Origin: JALYXI01 sp963795835 | GTDB taxonomy: Bacteria > Acidobacteriota > Terriglobia > Bryobacterales > Bryobacteraceae | Length of the DNA stretch: 64,000 nucleotides | Assembly (NCBI GenBank): GCA_963795835.1 | Contig: CAWCJC010000001.1 | Coordinates: 940,264 to 1,004,263 of the forward strand | Direction: 5' to 3' | Shown here: one piece after another, positions 44,651 to 52,690 of the stretch | How positions within the stretch are numbered: position 1 is the stretch's first letter | How the letters are laid out: each line of letters opens with the position of its first letter | Notes under the pieces: generated by a model | Seen by the model: only the letters and a program-made list of their open reading frames with translations | Told to the model about the DNA's origin: nothing | Database searches by the model: none | Made by a program: the position numbers and the translations under genes

Positions 44651-46017
44651 GCGAACACCGCCGGATCGGTCGCGGCAAAAAACTCCGCGTGGAGCGCGGC
44701 GACCGCGGGTTTGAGATCGGCCTCCGCCACAACGACTCCGATGTTAAGAAGCGATGCGCCTTGAGAAATCATTCGTACGTTAACGGTTTCAAGTGCCCGA
44801 AAAACGTGGAGCGAAACACCCGGAGTGTAGCGGATGTTATCTCCGACCAGGCAGATAATGGCCTGATTGTCTTCGATGGTGACCTCGGCAAACTGCTCAA
44901 GCTCCGCCAGGATAGGCGCGATCTGCGAACGGTCGTCAATGGTGAGCGACACGCTGACTTCCGAGGTAGCGACCATATCGACCGAAGTTTCATAGCGATC
45001 GAAAACCTCGAAGATGCGGCGAAGAAATCCGTGGGCCATGAACATACGCGTGGAGCGAATGTTTACCAGTGAGACGTTACGTTTACAAGCGATGGATTTC
45101 ACCGCATTCGCGCAATGCATCGCGTCTTTGACGATTCGGGTTCCTTCGACATCGGGACGGCGCGAGTTGAGGATGAGGACGGGAATGTTCTTTTCGATGG
45201 CGGGAACCACGGTCGCGGGATGGAGAACCTTCGCGCCGAAGTAAGCCAGTTCCGCGGCTTCCGCGAAAGAGATGGTGCGGACGCGATGGCCGCCCGGAAG
45301 GACCGTGGGGTCGGCGGTAAGCATGCCATCGACATCGGTCCAGATTTGAATCTCCCGCGCACCGATGCCAGCGCCCACGATGGATGCGGTGAAATCCGAA
45401 CCGCCTCGGCCCAGGGTAGTGGTAACGCCTTCGGGAGTGGCGCCGATGAATCCGCCCATCACCACTACATGATCGCGCGCGGCCGGCGTGACCCGCTCGG
45501 CCAGGCGGCGGTAGGTCTCGTCATAAAGAGGCGCGGCTTGCGTGTGGCGCTGGTCTGTGACGATGACCTGTCTTGAATCCAGGTGCGTGGCCGCAATTCC
45601 AAAGTGGCGAAAAGCAAGGGAGACGATGTAACTGGAGAGGCGCTCGCCATAACTGGAGATGGCGTCGGTAGCGCGAGGGGTGAGTTCGCCCAGCACGGCA
45701 AGGCCTTTGGCAAGCTCGGTCAGCTCCTGGAAGTGCTCATCGAGCGTGCGATCGAGCGCGGTACGTTCAGAGAGCGCGACCACGTGGCGGGCTTCGCGGG
45801 AGTGCATATCGCGAAGTGCGTGAATTTGGGCCAGATACTGTTCGCGATTGCCTTTGACCGCGCTCTGCGCGATTTCAAGAAGCCGGTTGGTGGTTTTGCC
45901 CATGGCGGAAACGACGACCACAGGACGCTGGGCTTCGCGAGCTTTGACGATACCGGCAATGCGTTCGATCGCAGCGGCGGACTCAACCGAGGTGCCGCCA
46001 AACTTCATCACGATCAT
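44647..46017 (-). CDS. lysC: Aspartate kinase
   Basis: This 456-residue amino-acid kinase catalyses the first committed step of lysine, methionine and threonine synthesis. MIVMKFGGTSVESAAA opens the kinase domain, which continues with GFIGATPEGVTTTLGRGGSD. Two ACT domains follow (KSIACKRNVSLVNIRSTRM and CLVGDNIRYTPGVSLHVF), consistent with end-product feedback. It is 2 nt downstream of asd and overlaps dapB by 4 nt. Confidence 0.95.
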   Translation of the reverse strand: MIVMKFGGTSVESAAAIERIAGIVKAREAQRPVVVVSAMGKTTNRLLEIAQSAVKGNREQYLAQIHALRDMHSREARHVVALSERTALDRTLDEHFQELTELAKGLAVLGELTPRATDAISSYGERLSSYIVSLAFRHFGIAATHLDSRQVIVTDQRHTQAAPLYDETYRRLAERVTPAARDHVVVMGGFIGATPEGVTTTLGRGGSDFTASIVGAGIGAREIQIWTDVDGMLTADPTVLPGGHRVRTISFAEAAELAYFGAKVLHPATVVPAIEKNIPVLILNSRRPDVEGTRIVKDAMHCANAVKSIACKRNVSLVNIRSTRMFMAHGFLRRIFEVFDRYETSVDMVATSEVSVSLTIDDRSQIAPILAELEQFAEVTIEDNQAIICLVGDNIRYTPGVSLHVFRALETVNVRMISQGASLLNIGVVVAEADLKPAVAALHAEFFAATDPAVFA

Positions 46018-46019
46018 CG

Positions 46020-47054
46020 CTAAAGCAGGCCTTCAGAGTACATGAGTTCGGCATTGAGGACGGCTGCCCCGGCAGCGCCGCGAACCGTGTTGTGCCCGAG
46101 CGCGATAAATTTGTAGCCCAGCACAGGACATTCGCGGAGGCGGCCCGTAAAAACGGCCATGCCGCGATCGCGCTCCACGTCGCGGCGCGGCTGCGGACGG
46201 TCTTGTTGATGCATGTACTGCACGGGAAACTTCGGAGCACTCGGCAGGTTGCGCTCCTGAGGAAGGCCGCGGAAGTTTTGCCAGGCTTCGCGAACCTCGT
46301 CAAGCGAAGGCTTCGATTTCAGATCGAGCGAGACTGCGATGGTGTGCCCATCGAGCACAGGGACGCGATTGCATTGTGCGCTAACGCGCGCCGGCAGAGG
46401 TTCGTTGGGGGAGCCTAGGATCTTCTGGGTTTCCTGCTCCATCTTCTCTTCCTCGCCTCCGATGTAAGGGACCACGTTCGCAGTGGAGTCGATGGAGGAT
46501 ACGCCAGGATAGCCCGCGCCGGAGAGTGCCTGCATGGTGGTAACGGTCAGGCGTTCAATGCCGAACGGGCGGAGGGGTCCGAGTGCCATGGTGAGCACAA
46601 CTGTCGAGCAGTTTGGGTTGGTGACGATGCCGCCTTTCCAGCCGCGGGACTTTTGTGCTTCGAGCAGCTGCAAATGGTCCGCGTTCACTTCAGGAACCAG
46701 CAGCGGGACATCTTTCTCCATGCGATGGTTGCGGGAGTTTGACACCACCATGTGGCCTGCTTCGGCGAAGGCACGCTCAATCGCGGTTGCGACCGAAGCA
46801 TCCATGGCGGAAAAGAGCAGCTTCGGTGCGTTTCCGGGCTTGGCATCCCGCACAGTCTGGCCGGCAATGCCGGCGGGCATTTCATCGGCAAGGTTCCAGG
46901 TCGCCGCGTCGCGGTAGAGCTTCCCGGCGGACCGTTCGCTGGCGCCCAACCAAGTGAGCTGGAACCACGGGTGCCCTTGCAGGAACTTGATGAAATGCTG
47001 GCCCACCATTCCGGTGGCGCCCAGAATACCGACTTCAATCTGAGGTTGACTCAT
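46020..47054 (-). CDS. asd: Aspartate-semialdehyde dehydrogenase (archaeal/fungal-like type)
   Basis: This 344-residue protein reduces aspartyl phosphate. It has GILGATGMVGQHFIKFL (NADP fold), the catalytic cysteine in TNPNCSTVVLTMAL, and the C-terminal LGHNTVRGAAGAAVLNAEL. The sequence is closer to the archaeal/fungal class than to E. coli Asd, seen in the GASERSAGKLYRDAATWN segment. It overlaps the M20 gene by 4 nt and is 2 nt before lysC. Confidence 0.94.
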   Translation of the reverse strand: MSQPQIEVGILGATGMVGQHFIKFLQGHPWFQLTWLGASERSAGKLYRDAATWNLADEMPAGIAGQTVRDAKPGNAPKLLFSAMDASVATAIERAFAEAGHMVVSNSRNHRMEKDVPLLVPEVNADHLQLLEAQKSRGWKGGIVTNPNCSTVVLTMALGPLRPFGIERLTVTTMQALSGAGYPGVSSIDSTANVVPYIGGEEEKMEQETQKILGSPNEPLPARVSAQCNRVPVLDGHTIAVSLDLKSKPSLDEVREAWQNFRGLPQERNLPSAPKFPVQYMHQQDRPQPRRDVERDRGMAVFTGRLRECPVLGYKFIALGHNTVRGAAGAAVLNAELMYSEGLL

Positions 47055-48058
47055 GAGTTCAATAGCTGTTTCGCAAGCTTGGCGTAAAGGCCAATGGCTT
47101 CCGTGATTTCACGTTTGAGGATGCGCTCTTCAAGTGTATGGGCGACGTGAATACTGCCGGGCCCGAGCAGAAAGGGCTGGCCCCAAGCCCCATCAAACGC
47201 GGGGATGTCGGTTGTGTAGGCGACCACGGTAGTGCGGAAGCCTGGTAAACTTCCCAAGCGCACGGCGGGAATTTCCAGGACCTCGTTCAGTTCAATGCCG
47301 GGCCTTTCGCAGCTTCTAACGGCGGCGCGAAGAGTATCGGAACCGTTCACCAGGCGAAACATGAGTTCGGCGCGGGCTTCATCGGCAATCACATTGGGCG
47401 CGCGACCTCCGCTCAAAAGGCCGATATTGAGAGTGGCCGCGCCGAGCAGATCATCGGTAGGCATGTGAATCCGGCGGATGTCATTAAGCGTGTCGAGCAG
47501 TTTGTCGATTGCGGAGTCACCCAATTCCGGATAGGCAGAGTGCGCCATCTTGCCATGCGCAATCAATTCGAAACGGAGCACGCCTTTCGATCCGATAGCA
47601 AGTTGATTTTCAGTGGGCTCGCCATTGATGAGAAATTTCGAGCCCCGATTTTGATGGCGGGCATGAAGCGCGCCGGCGCTATTGCGTTCTTCGCCAACTA
47701 CGAAGAGCAGGCCCAAATCGCGCACGCCTTCGGACAGAAGCTGCCGCACGGCGAAAATCATGGACGCGATGATGCCTTTGGTATCGCAGGCCGCGCGGCC
47801 CCAGATGAACTCCTCGTCTTCGCGCGAGGCAAAGAACGGAGGAACAGTATCCATGTGCGTCGAAAAGGTGACGGTCGGATTCCCGAAGCGCGCGAGGATG
47901 TTGAAGCGGCCGGGCTCCACATCCATTCGTTCAACCTCCCCCCGGTGCTCGACGGCCATGCGGCTTAGATAATCGAGGAGATACAAGCCCACCTGCTCCT
48001 CATTGGGAGTGATGGATTCGATATCCACGAGCGCACGCGTAAGCTCGAAGGGGTTCAT
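47051..48058 (-). CDS. dapE: M20-family deacylase, DapE/LysK/ArgE type
   Basis: This 335-residue dinuclear zinc enzyme has metal-site regions STHMDTVPP, GRAACDTKGIIASM, VVGEERNSAG and NGEPTENQLAIGSKG. As the first gene of an asd-lysC-dapB-dapA-dapD operon it most likely removes succinate from N-succinyl-diaminopimelate. LysK or ArgE-type activity is possible, because its sequence also fits those branches. It has no clear Shine-Dalgarno. The 5' side is the longest gene-free stretch of the window. Confidence 0.88.
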   Translation of the reverse strand: MNPFELTRALVDIESITPNEEQVGLYLLDYLSRMAVEHRGEVERMDVEPGRFNILARFGNPTVTFSTHMDTVPPFFASREDEEFIWGRAACDTKGIIASMIFAVRQLLSEGVRDLGLLFVVGEERNSAGALHARHQNRGSKFLINGEPTENQLAIGSKGVLRFELIAHGKMAHSAYPELGDSAIDKLLDTLNDIRRIHMPTDDLLGAATLNIGLLSGGRAPNVIADEARAELMFRLVNGSDTLRAAVRSCERPGIELNEVLEIPAVRLGSLPGFRTTVVAYTTDIPAFDGAWGQPFLLGPGSIHVAHTLEERILKREITEAIGLYAKLAKQLLNS

Positions 48059-48347
48059 AGGCCGGAAAATTCAGGGTAACAGACGCGCAACAATTCAATC
48101 GATAGAAAACATTGATTGGCAATTTGTTTTAGCCCGGCGTAAGCTGGGTTCAGGTACACAACGCAGCCCAAAGATTTCGGCTGCAACAAGTCTGTGTTCC
48201 TGCTTTTCTCTCCGCAGAGAAACAAGTTCGAACGCGAAGCAGATTCACCGGAGCTATAGCTGTGCCCGCAGGAAGTAACGCGACGGCGCCGCCCGCTCCC
48301 GTGGGGCAACACGCTTGGCGCAAACAAATTAACTCAGGAGAATCCAT
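48059..48347. other. Gene-free region between the lysine operon and a secreted protein gene
   Basis: This 289-nt region separates the divergent dapE-like and secreted-protein genes, so it should hold both promoters. It contains a perfect 7-bp stem with a 4-nt loop (TTTCTCT at 48205-48211, AGAGAAA at 48216-48222), a 10-nt palindrome AGCTATAGCT (48252-48261), and AGGAG before the rightward ATG. I do not recognise a lysine or other riboswitch consensus. The long leader of the secreted-protein gene could be structured RNA. Confidence 0.5.
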
Positions 48348-48767
48348 ATGAAACTTACGAATCTGAAAGTGTCTCTTTTTTCCGCCGCAGCGCTTGCGCT
48401 GACGGCTTCTCAGGGTTTCGCGCAGTCTACGGGCAAGGTATCGGTAAAGGTCCCGTTCGAATTCAACGCGGGCACAACGCTTCTTCCCGCCGGAACCTAT
48501 AACTTTTCCGAAGATCGTACGGGCGTGATGTATATCAGCTCCGTCGAAAATCACAAAGCGATCGTCTTGTTGACGAATCCGGAACCGGGCGCGCAAGGCC
48601 GTGACTTGCCGTCAGTGAAGTTCGACAAGGTGAATGGACAATATTCGCTCACGGAAGTGAATATGTCGGGCGAGCCTTCGCATCGCATCATTCGCCTGGA
48701 TGAAAAAGGTTCGTTACTTAGCTCCAAGTTAGGCGTGACGAACGTAACTGCTAAAGGCCTGAAGTAA
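48348..48767 (+). CDS. Secreted beta-rich protein of unknown function
   Basis: This 139-residue protein has a signal peptide (KLTNLKVSLFSAAALALTA, cleavage after QGFA). The mature protein is mainly short beta strands (KVSVKVPFEFNAGTTLLPA, NGQYSLTEVNMSGEP). No enzyme motif is seen. Similar small secreted proteins are common in acidobacteria, but I know no function. It is preceded by AGGAG and a long leader, and followed by a strong hairpin. Confidence 0.85.
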   Translation: MKLTNLKVSLFSAAALALTASQGFAQSTGKVSVKVPFEFNAGTTLLPAGTYNFSEDRTGVMYISSVENHKAIVLLTNPEPGAQGRDLPSVKFDKVNGQYSLTEVNMSGEPSHRIIRLDEKGSLLSSKLGVTNVTAKGLK

Positions 48768-48785
48768 ACATCAGGGTCTCGGAGG

Positions 48786-48822
48786 AGCGCCGGGGGCTGC
48801 AGTTAAGCTTCCCGGCGCTTTA
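48786..48822. terminator. Strong stem-loop terminator, probably bidirectional
   Basis: AGCGCCGGG (48786-48794) pairs perfectly with CCCGGCGCT (48811-48819) over a 16-nt loop and is followed by TTTA. It lies 19 nt after the secreted-protein stop and 37 nt beyond the end of the convergent aromatic-operon tail, so it may serve both. The T-tract is short. Confidence 0.75.
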
Positions 48823-48858
48823 GTGGCTTCAGGTGGTCGGACCGTCAACCGGTGTTGC

Positions 48859-49737
48859 TCACATCGCAAGGATCGTGTCGAGTTGGCGAGAAACTGTTTG
48901 CAATTGATCCGGCTGGCCGGAGTGGTAGCTGATCTCAGGCGTCATGTAGCCGGAATAGCCGGTCGCACGAAACGCGGCCATCACAGCTTTCCAATCGACG
49001 TCGCCTTCCAGGAGATCCACAAAGCGGCCCTGCGCGCTGCCCGCCGCAAGCTTGTAATCTTTCACGTGAACACGGCGGATGCGAGGGCCCAAGACGCCAA
49101 TCCAATCCTGCGGGATTCCGTACTGCATAATATTGCCGATATCGAAGTGAGATTGCAGCCAAACGCTGTGGAACTGGTCGATGAACTGGCGCATTTCGAG
49201 AGGGCTGACCAGAAAACGGTTCCACACGTTTTCCATATTCAGATACACGCGGGCTTGAGCAGCGTCGGGGATCGCTTTGGAAAGCTCTTCGGTGAAGCGG
49301 GTCCAGGTGACCTGGTACCCCAGGTCTTTGGTTACGGAGCCGGGATACAGAAGAATCGCGTCGCAATTCACGGCGTTTGCGATTTCGATGGACCGGCGAA
49401 GCTGCGCTACGCCGCGCGCTCTCACCTCAACACTCGCGCTATTCAGCGGATTTTCGTGCAGGGGCTGAGAGGCCCAGAGCGTTGCGATACGGATGCCCGA
49501 GTCCTGTGCCGCTCGTGACAGATCGCGAAGCTGTTCGGCGGTGCTTTGAAGCGGGATCTCTTCGCCGATGCGCATTTCCATCGCGTCGAACCCCGCGGCT
49601 TTAGCGCGGCGGAATTTGTCCGGGAGCGCAACATCTTTGGGAAAGATGATGGAGCAGATTCCCTTGGTGTACCGAGACTCCGTCGCGGCCAGTGCGGCAA
49701 CGGGAAGGGCGGTGGCGAGCAACGCGCGTCTAGTCAC
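48859..49737 (-). CDS. Secreted TIM-barrel sugar phosphate isomerase/epimerase-like protein
   Basis: This protein has about 292 residues from the GTG at 49737, giving a signal-like TRRALLATALPVAALAATE start. The barrel has VYLNMENVWNRF (Glu), SHFDIGNIMQYG (Asp), VHVKDYK and YMTPEISYHSG, as in the xylose-isomerase-like family. It overlaps the tyrA end by 8 nt, so it is the last gene of the aromatic operon although its role is not aromatic synthesis. An ATG at 49788 is an alternative start. Substrate unknown. Confidence 0.82.
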   Translation of the reverse strand: MTRRALLATALPVAALAATESRYTKGICSIIFPKDVALPDKFRRAKAAGFDAMEMRIGEEIPLQSTAEQLRDLSRAAQDSGIRIATLWASQPLHENPLNSASVEVRARGVAQLRRSIEIANAVNCDAILLYPGSVTKDLGYQVTWTRFTEELSKAIPDAAQARVYLNMENVWNRFLVSPLEMRQFIDQFHSVWLQSHFDIGNIMQYGIPQDWIGVLGPRIRRVHVKDYKLAAGSAQGRFVDLLEGDVDWKAVMAAFRATGYSGYMTPEISYHSGQPDQLQTVSRQLDTILAM

Positions 49738-50552
49738 GAAGGCTCCTGGCAAACTTCGCTCCAACGGAGAATTCATCCTGCAACTCACGCGTGCGAAGAT
49801 TTTCGCGGATGTGCTCCAGATGTTGAATGTAGGCGGTAAGCGCTTCGTCTATGGCCACGGTGTTGGTCGATACAATATCACGCCAGAGATCGTAGGAGCT
49901 GAGAGCGAGACGCGTGGAATCGATCAGGCCGGGGCCGGCGACCTCCGCAGCTTCAGGGAATTGCGCTGCGAGGGTTGCGGCAAGCGCTGTCGAGGCAAGT
50001 TGTGGGACGTGGGAACTGGCAGCAATCAGTCGATCGTGCTCCGCAGCACCCAGGAAAACCGGGCGCGCGCCGATGGCTTGAATCAGCTCTAGAAATTCCG
50101 GGTCAACTAGAGGTGGGATCGGCCGGCGTGAGGACGTAAGGGCGATTGCGAAAAAGGTCTGCATCGGCGGAACCGGCGCCGCGCGTTTCTTTTCCGGCCA
50201 GAGGATGGCCCCCCAGGAATCGAGCGCGATGAATGGACCGGCGCGCTTCCTCGACGATGGCTTGCTTGGTACTGCCGGCGTCGGTGATGAGCGCCCCGGG
50301 TTTGACATACGCGTCGATCAGCGAGAGCGTGTGGAGAATACGGCCGATGGGCTGCGACAGATAAACCAGGTCCGCTTCAGATAGCGCGGATTCAAGCGGG
50401 GCGGCGCGGTCAATGATGTGACGGTCTAATGCTTCCTGCACCACGGCTGGGGAGCTGACACCGATGATCGTTCCGGTGAATCCGGCTTTGCGGATAGCAA
50501 GAGCGAAGGAGCCGCCAATCAGGCCGACTCCGACGATAGCGACGTGCTTCAC
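49730..50552 (-). pseudogene. tyrA: Prephenate dehydrogenase (TyrA) with a +1 reading-frame break
   Basis: The ATG at 50552 starts MKHVAIVGVGLIGGSFALAI, the NAD-binding fold of TyrA, and continues through GAGSADADLFRNRPYVL to PADP. The frame breaks near 50114-50116 beside a CCC codon; the first frame then stops at 50103. Skipping one base continues as PLVDPEFLELIQAIGARPVFL and through SHVPQLASTALAATL and GLIDSTRLA to 49730. The restored length (about 273) is normal. The enzyme makes 4-hydroxyphenylpyruvate for tyrosine. The start overlaps the DAHP synthase by 4 nt. Confidence 0.87.
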
Positions 50553-51562
50553 AGCGTCCGGTTGACGGCGGGCGCGATGAGGCGCAATTGGGCCATCAGA
50601 TCCTGAAATTGCGCAGGAAAAAGGGATTGAGCGCCATCGCTCACGGCGTGGTCGGGATCGTGATGCATTTCCATGAGCAGGCCATCGGCTCCGGCAGCGA
50701 CGGCGGCGCGCGCCATGGAGGAGACCAGATCCCGGCGGCCGGTGCCGTGGGACGGGTCAGCGATTACGGGCAGATGTGAAAGCTTCTGCAACACGGGGAT
50801 GGCGGAAATGTCGAACGTATTGCGGGTGTAAGTCTCGAAGGTGCGGATTCCGCGTTCACAGAGCATGACGTCGTAATTCCCGCCCGAGAGGATGTATTCG
50901 GCGGAGAGCAAGACTTCCTCCACCGTTGCGGCGATGCCGCGCTTCAATAGCACGGGCTTGCGCTGCTTGCCCAGTTCACGGAGAAGATTGAAGTTCTGCA
51001 TGTTGCGCGCGCCTACTTGCAGGATGTCGGAGTATGCGGCCAGCAATGGAATTTGGGAAATTTCCATCACCTCGCTGATCACCAGCAAGCCATGCCGATC
51101 GGCGGCGGTGCGAAGAAGAGCCAGACCTTCCTCGCCCATGCCTTGAAAGCTGTACGGAGAGCTGCGGGGTTTGAACGCGCCGCCCCGTATCACCTGCGCG
51201 CCTCCTTCAGCCACGATGGCCGCATCGCGATCGATCTGTTCACGCCCTTCGACGCTGCAGGGGCCTGCCATCACGACGACGTGTTTTCCGCCTATTTCAA
51301 CGCCTTTGATCTGGATTTGGGTGCCGCCCGGCCGAAAGCTTCTGCTCGCCAGTTTGTAGGGTGAAACGATGCGGTGTGCTTCCTTCACGCCCTCAAGAAC
51401 GGCGAAAGACGTGACATCGAAATCAGGATTGCCGCCCACCCCGCCCAGCACCGTGTGGACCACGCCGGTGGAGCGATGAACATCGAACCCGAGCGAGGTA
51501 AGACGTTTGATGACCTGTTGGATCTGCGCTTCCTGAGCGCCTTCTTCCATAACTACGAGCAT
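50549..51562 (-). CDS. aroF: DAHP synthase, type I-beta with regulatory N-terminal domain
   Basis: This 337-residue enzyme condenses phosphoenolpyruvate with erythrose 4-phosphate, the first shikimate step. Residues 1-70 are a ferredoxin-like regulatory domain (IQQVIKRLTSLGFDVHRS) as in Thermotoga-type enzymes. The barrel has the VVVMAGPCSVEGREQ, GGAFKPRSSPYSFQG and PVIADPSHGTGRRDLV motifs. It overlaps the chorismate mutase by 10 nt and tyrA by 4 nt. Feedback control through the N-terminal domain is likely. Confidence 0.95.
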   Translation of the reverse strand: MLVVMEEGAQEAQIQQVIKRLTSLGFDVHRSTGVVHTVLGGVGGNPDFDVTSFAVLEGVKEAHRIVSPYKLASRSFRPGGTQIQIKGVEIGGKHVVVMAGPCSVEGREQIDRDAAIVAEGGAQVIRGGAFKPRSSPYSFQGMGEEGLALLRTAADRHGLLVISEVMEISQIPLLAAYSDILQVGARNMQNFNLLRELGKQRKPVLLKRGIAATVEEVLLSAEYILSGGNYDVMLCERGIRTFETYTRNTFDISAIPVLQKLSHLPVIADPSHGTGRRDLVSSMARAAVAAGADGLLMEMHHDPDHAVSDGAQSLFPAQFQDLMAQLRLIAPAVNRTL

Positions 51563-51855
51563 GTTTCGTCTTCCATTCGTTCCCGTTGAATTTTTCGCAT
51601 CTCATCTATGATGCGCTCAAAGACGCGGCGCGCTGCTTCATTGGAGAGCGGGCCGTTGTTGTGGTCTGTGATGTTGCGGAATACCTGATCTTCGCGCTTC
51701 GGTTCATAGACAGGCAGGTTCGCCGCATGTTTAATCTGGCCGATCTCTTCAACCGCCCGGGTGCGTTCGTTGAGAAGTTCCAGAACGCGAACGTCGATAG
51801 CATCGATGCGGTCACGGCAAACGGCAAGGGCTTGCTGCGCGGCTTCGTGGGTCAT
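51553..51855 (-). CDS. aroQ: AroQ-type chorismate mutase
   Basis: This 100-residue all-helical protein has VCRDRIDAIDVRVLELLNERTRAVEEIG at its start and YEPKREDQVFRNI in the second helix, which are the active-site arginine/lysine segments of AroQ. It converts chorismate to prephenate, upstream of tyrA. It follows trpA by 49 nt and overlaps the DAHP synthase by 10 nt, linking the Trp and Tyr/Phe parts of the cluster. Confidence 0.92.
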   Translation of the reverse strand: MTHEAAQQALAVCRDRIDAIDVRVLELLNERTRAVEEIGQIKHAANLPVYEPKREDQVFRNITDHNNGPLSNEAARRVFERIIDEMRKIQRERMEDETCS

Positions 51856-51904
51856 GAAATCTTAGTTTAAGCGGAGTTGGCAGCGTGTAGAGCCGCCACT
51901 TTCC

Positions 51905-52690
51905 TTACTGTGTAAAGCCGGATTTCAGCAGCCGCGTGAAGTCTTCCAACATCTGGTCATCGGGCGTCTTTTCGATGAGGCTCATGAGCGCACTGCCCAC
52001 CACTACGCCCTCGGCATGACGGCCCATTTCGGCTACGTGCTCAGGGCGGGAAACTCCGAAACCCACGGCGAGCGGAAGACTGGTGTGTTGGCGCATCGCA
52101 GAAATCAAGGGCGCGACGGTTGCCGATACGGACTGTTGTTCGCCCGTTACTCCGAGGCGCGAAACCAGGTAGACGAATCCGCTGGAATACTCGGCAATCA
52201 GTTTCAGCCTGCGCGGGGAACTGGTCGGTGCCGCGAGAAACACCGTGTCGAGGCCGGCTGCTTGCATGACTCGCGTGAACTCGCCTGCTTCTTCAACGCT
52301 CGCGTCAGTGAGGAGGACACCGTCGACGCCCGAAGCTTTTGCGTCACGAGCTAGATTTTCGAGACCGTAGCGCAGAACCGGATTGAGATAGGTGAAGAGA
52401 AGAATCGGAATCTCGGAAGCGGCGCGTACATCCGTTGCGATTTCAAGAACACGCCTGAGAGTGGTGCCCGCGCGCAGCGCCCGGTCGCCGGCGCGCTGGA
52501 TTACGGGTCCATCAGCTACGGGGTCGGAGAACGGCACGCCGAGTTCAATCAGATCCGCGCCCCCACGTTCCAGAGCGGCAACAAAGCCAGCGGTGCGGTC
52601 CGGCGAGGGGTCGCCGGCGGTGATGTAGGTGATCAGGGCTTTGCGATCTTCCTGCTTCAGCCTTTCAAAGAGAGAGGCGATCCGCGTCAC
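51905..52690 (-). CDS. trpA: Tryptophan synthase alpha subunit
   Basis: This 261-residue TIM-barrel subunit releases indole from indole-glycerol phosphate. ADLIELGVPFSDPVADGPVIQ is the diagnostic segment with catalytic Glu/Asp; FVYLVSRLGVTGEQ and VGFGVSRPEHV are the phosphate-site loops. It overlaps trpB by 4 nt (52687-52690), as usual for the two subunits of one complex. It ends 49 nt before chorismate mutase. Confidence 0.96.
   Translation of the reverse strand: MTRIASLFERLKQEDRKALITYITAGDPSPDRTAGFVAALERGGADLIELGVPFSDPVADGPVIQRAGDRALRAGTTLRRVLEIATDVRAASEIPILLFTYLNPVLRYGLENLARDAKASGVDGVLLTDASVEEAGEFTRVMQAAGLDTVFLAAPTSSPRRLKLIAEYSSGFVYLVSRLGVTGEQQSVSATVAPLISAMRQHTSLPLAVGFGVSRPEHVAEMGRHAEGVVVGSALMSLIEKTPDDQMLEDFTRLLKSGFTQ

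Noticed and set aside
48059..48347. Lysine riboswitch before the lysine operon
   Set aside because: None of the conserved lysine-aptamer segments could be recognised on the strand of the operon.
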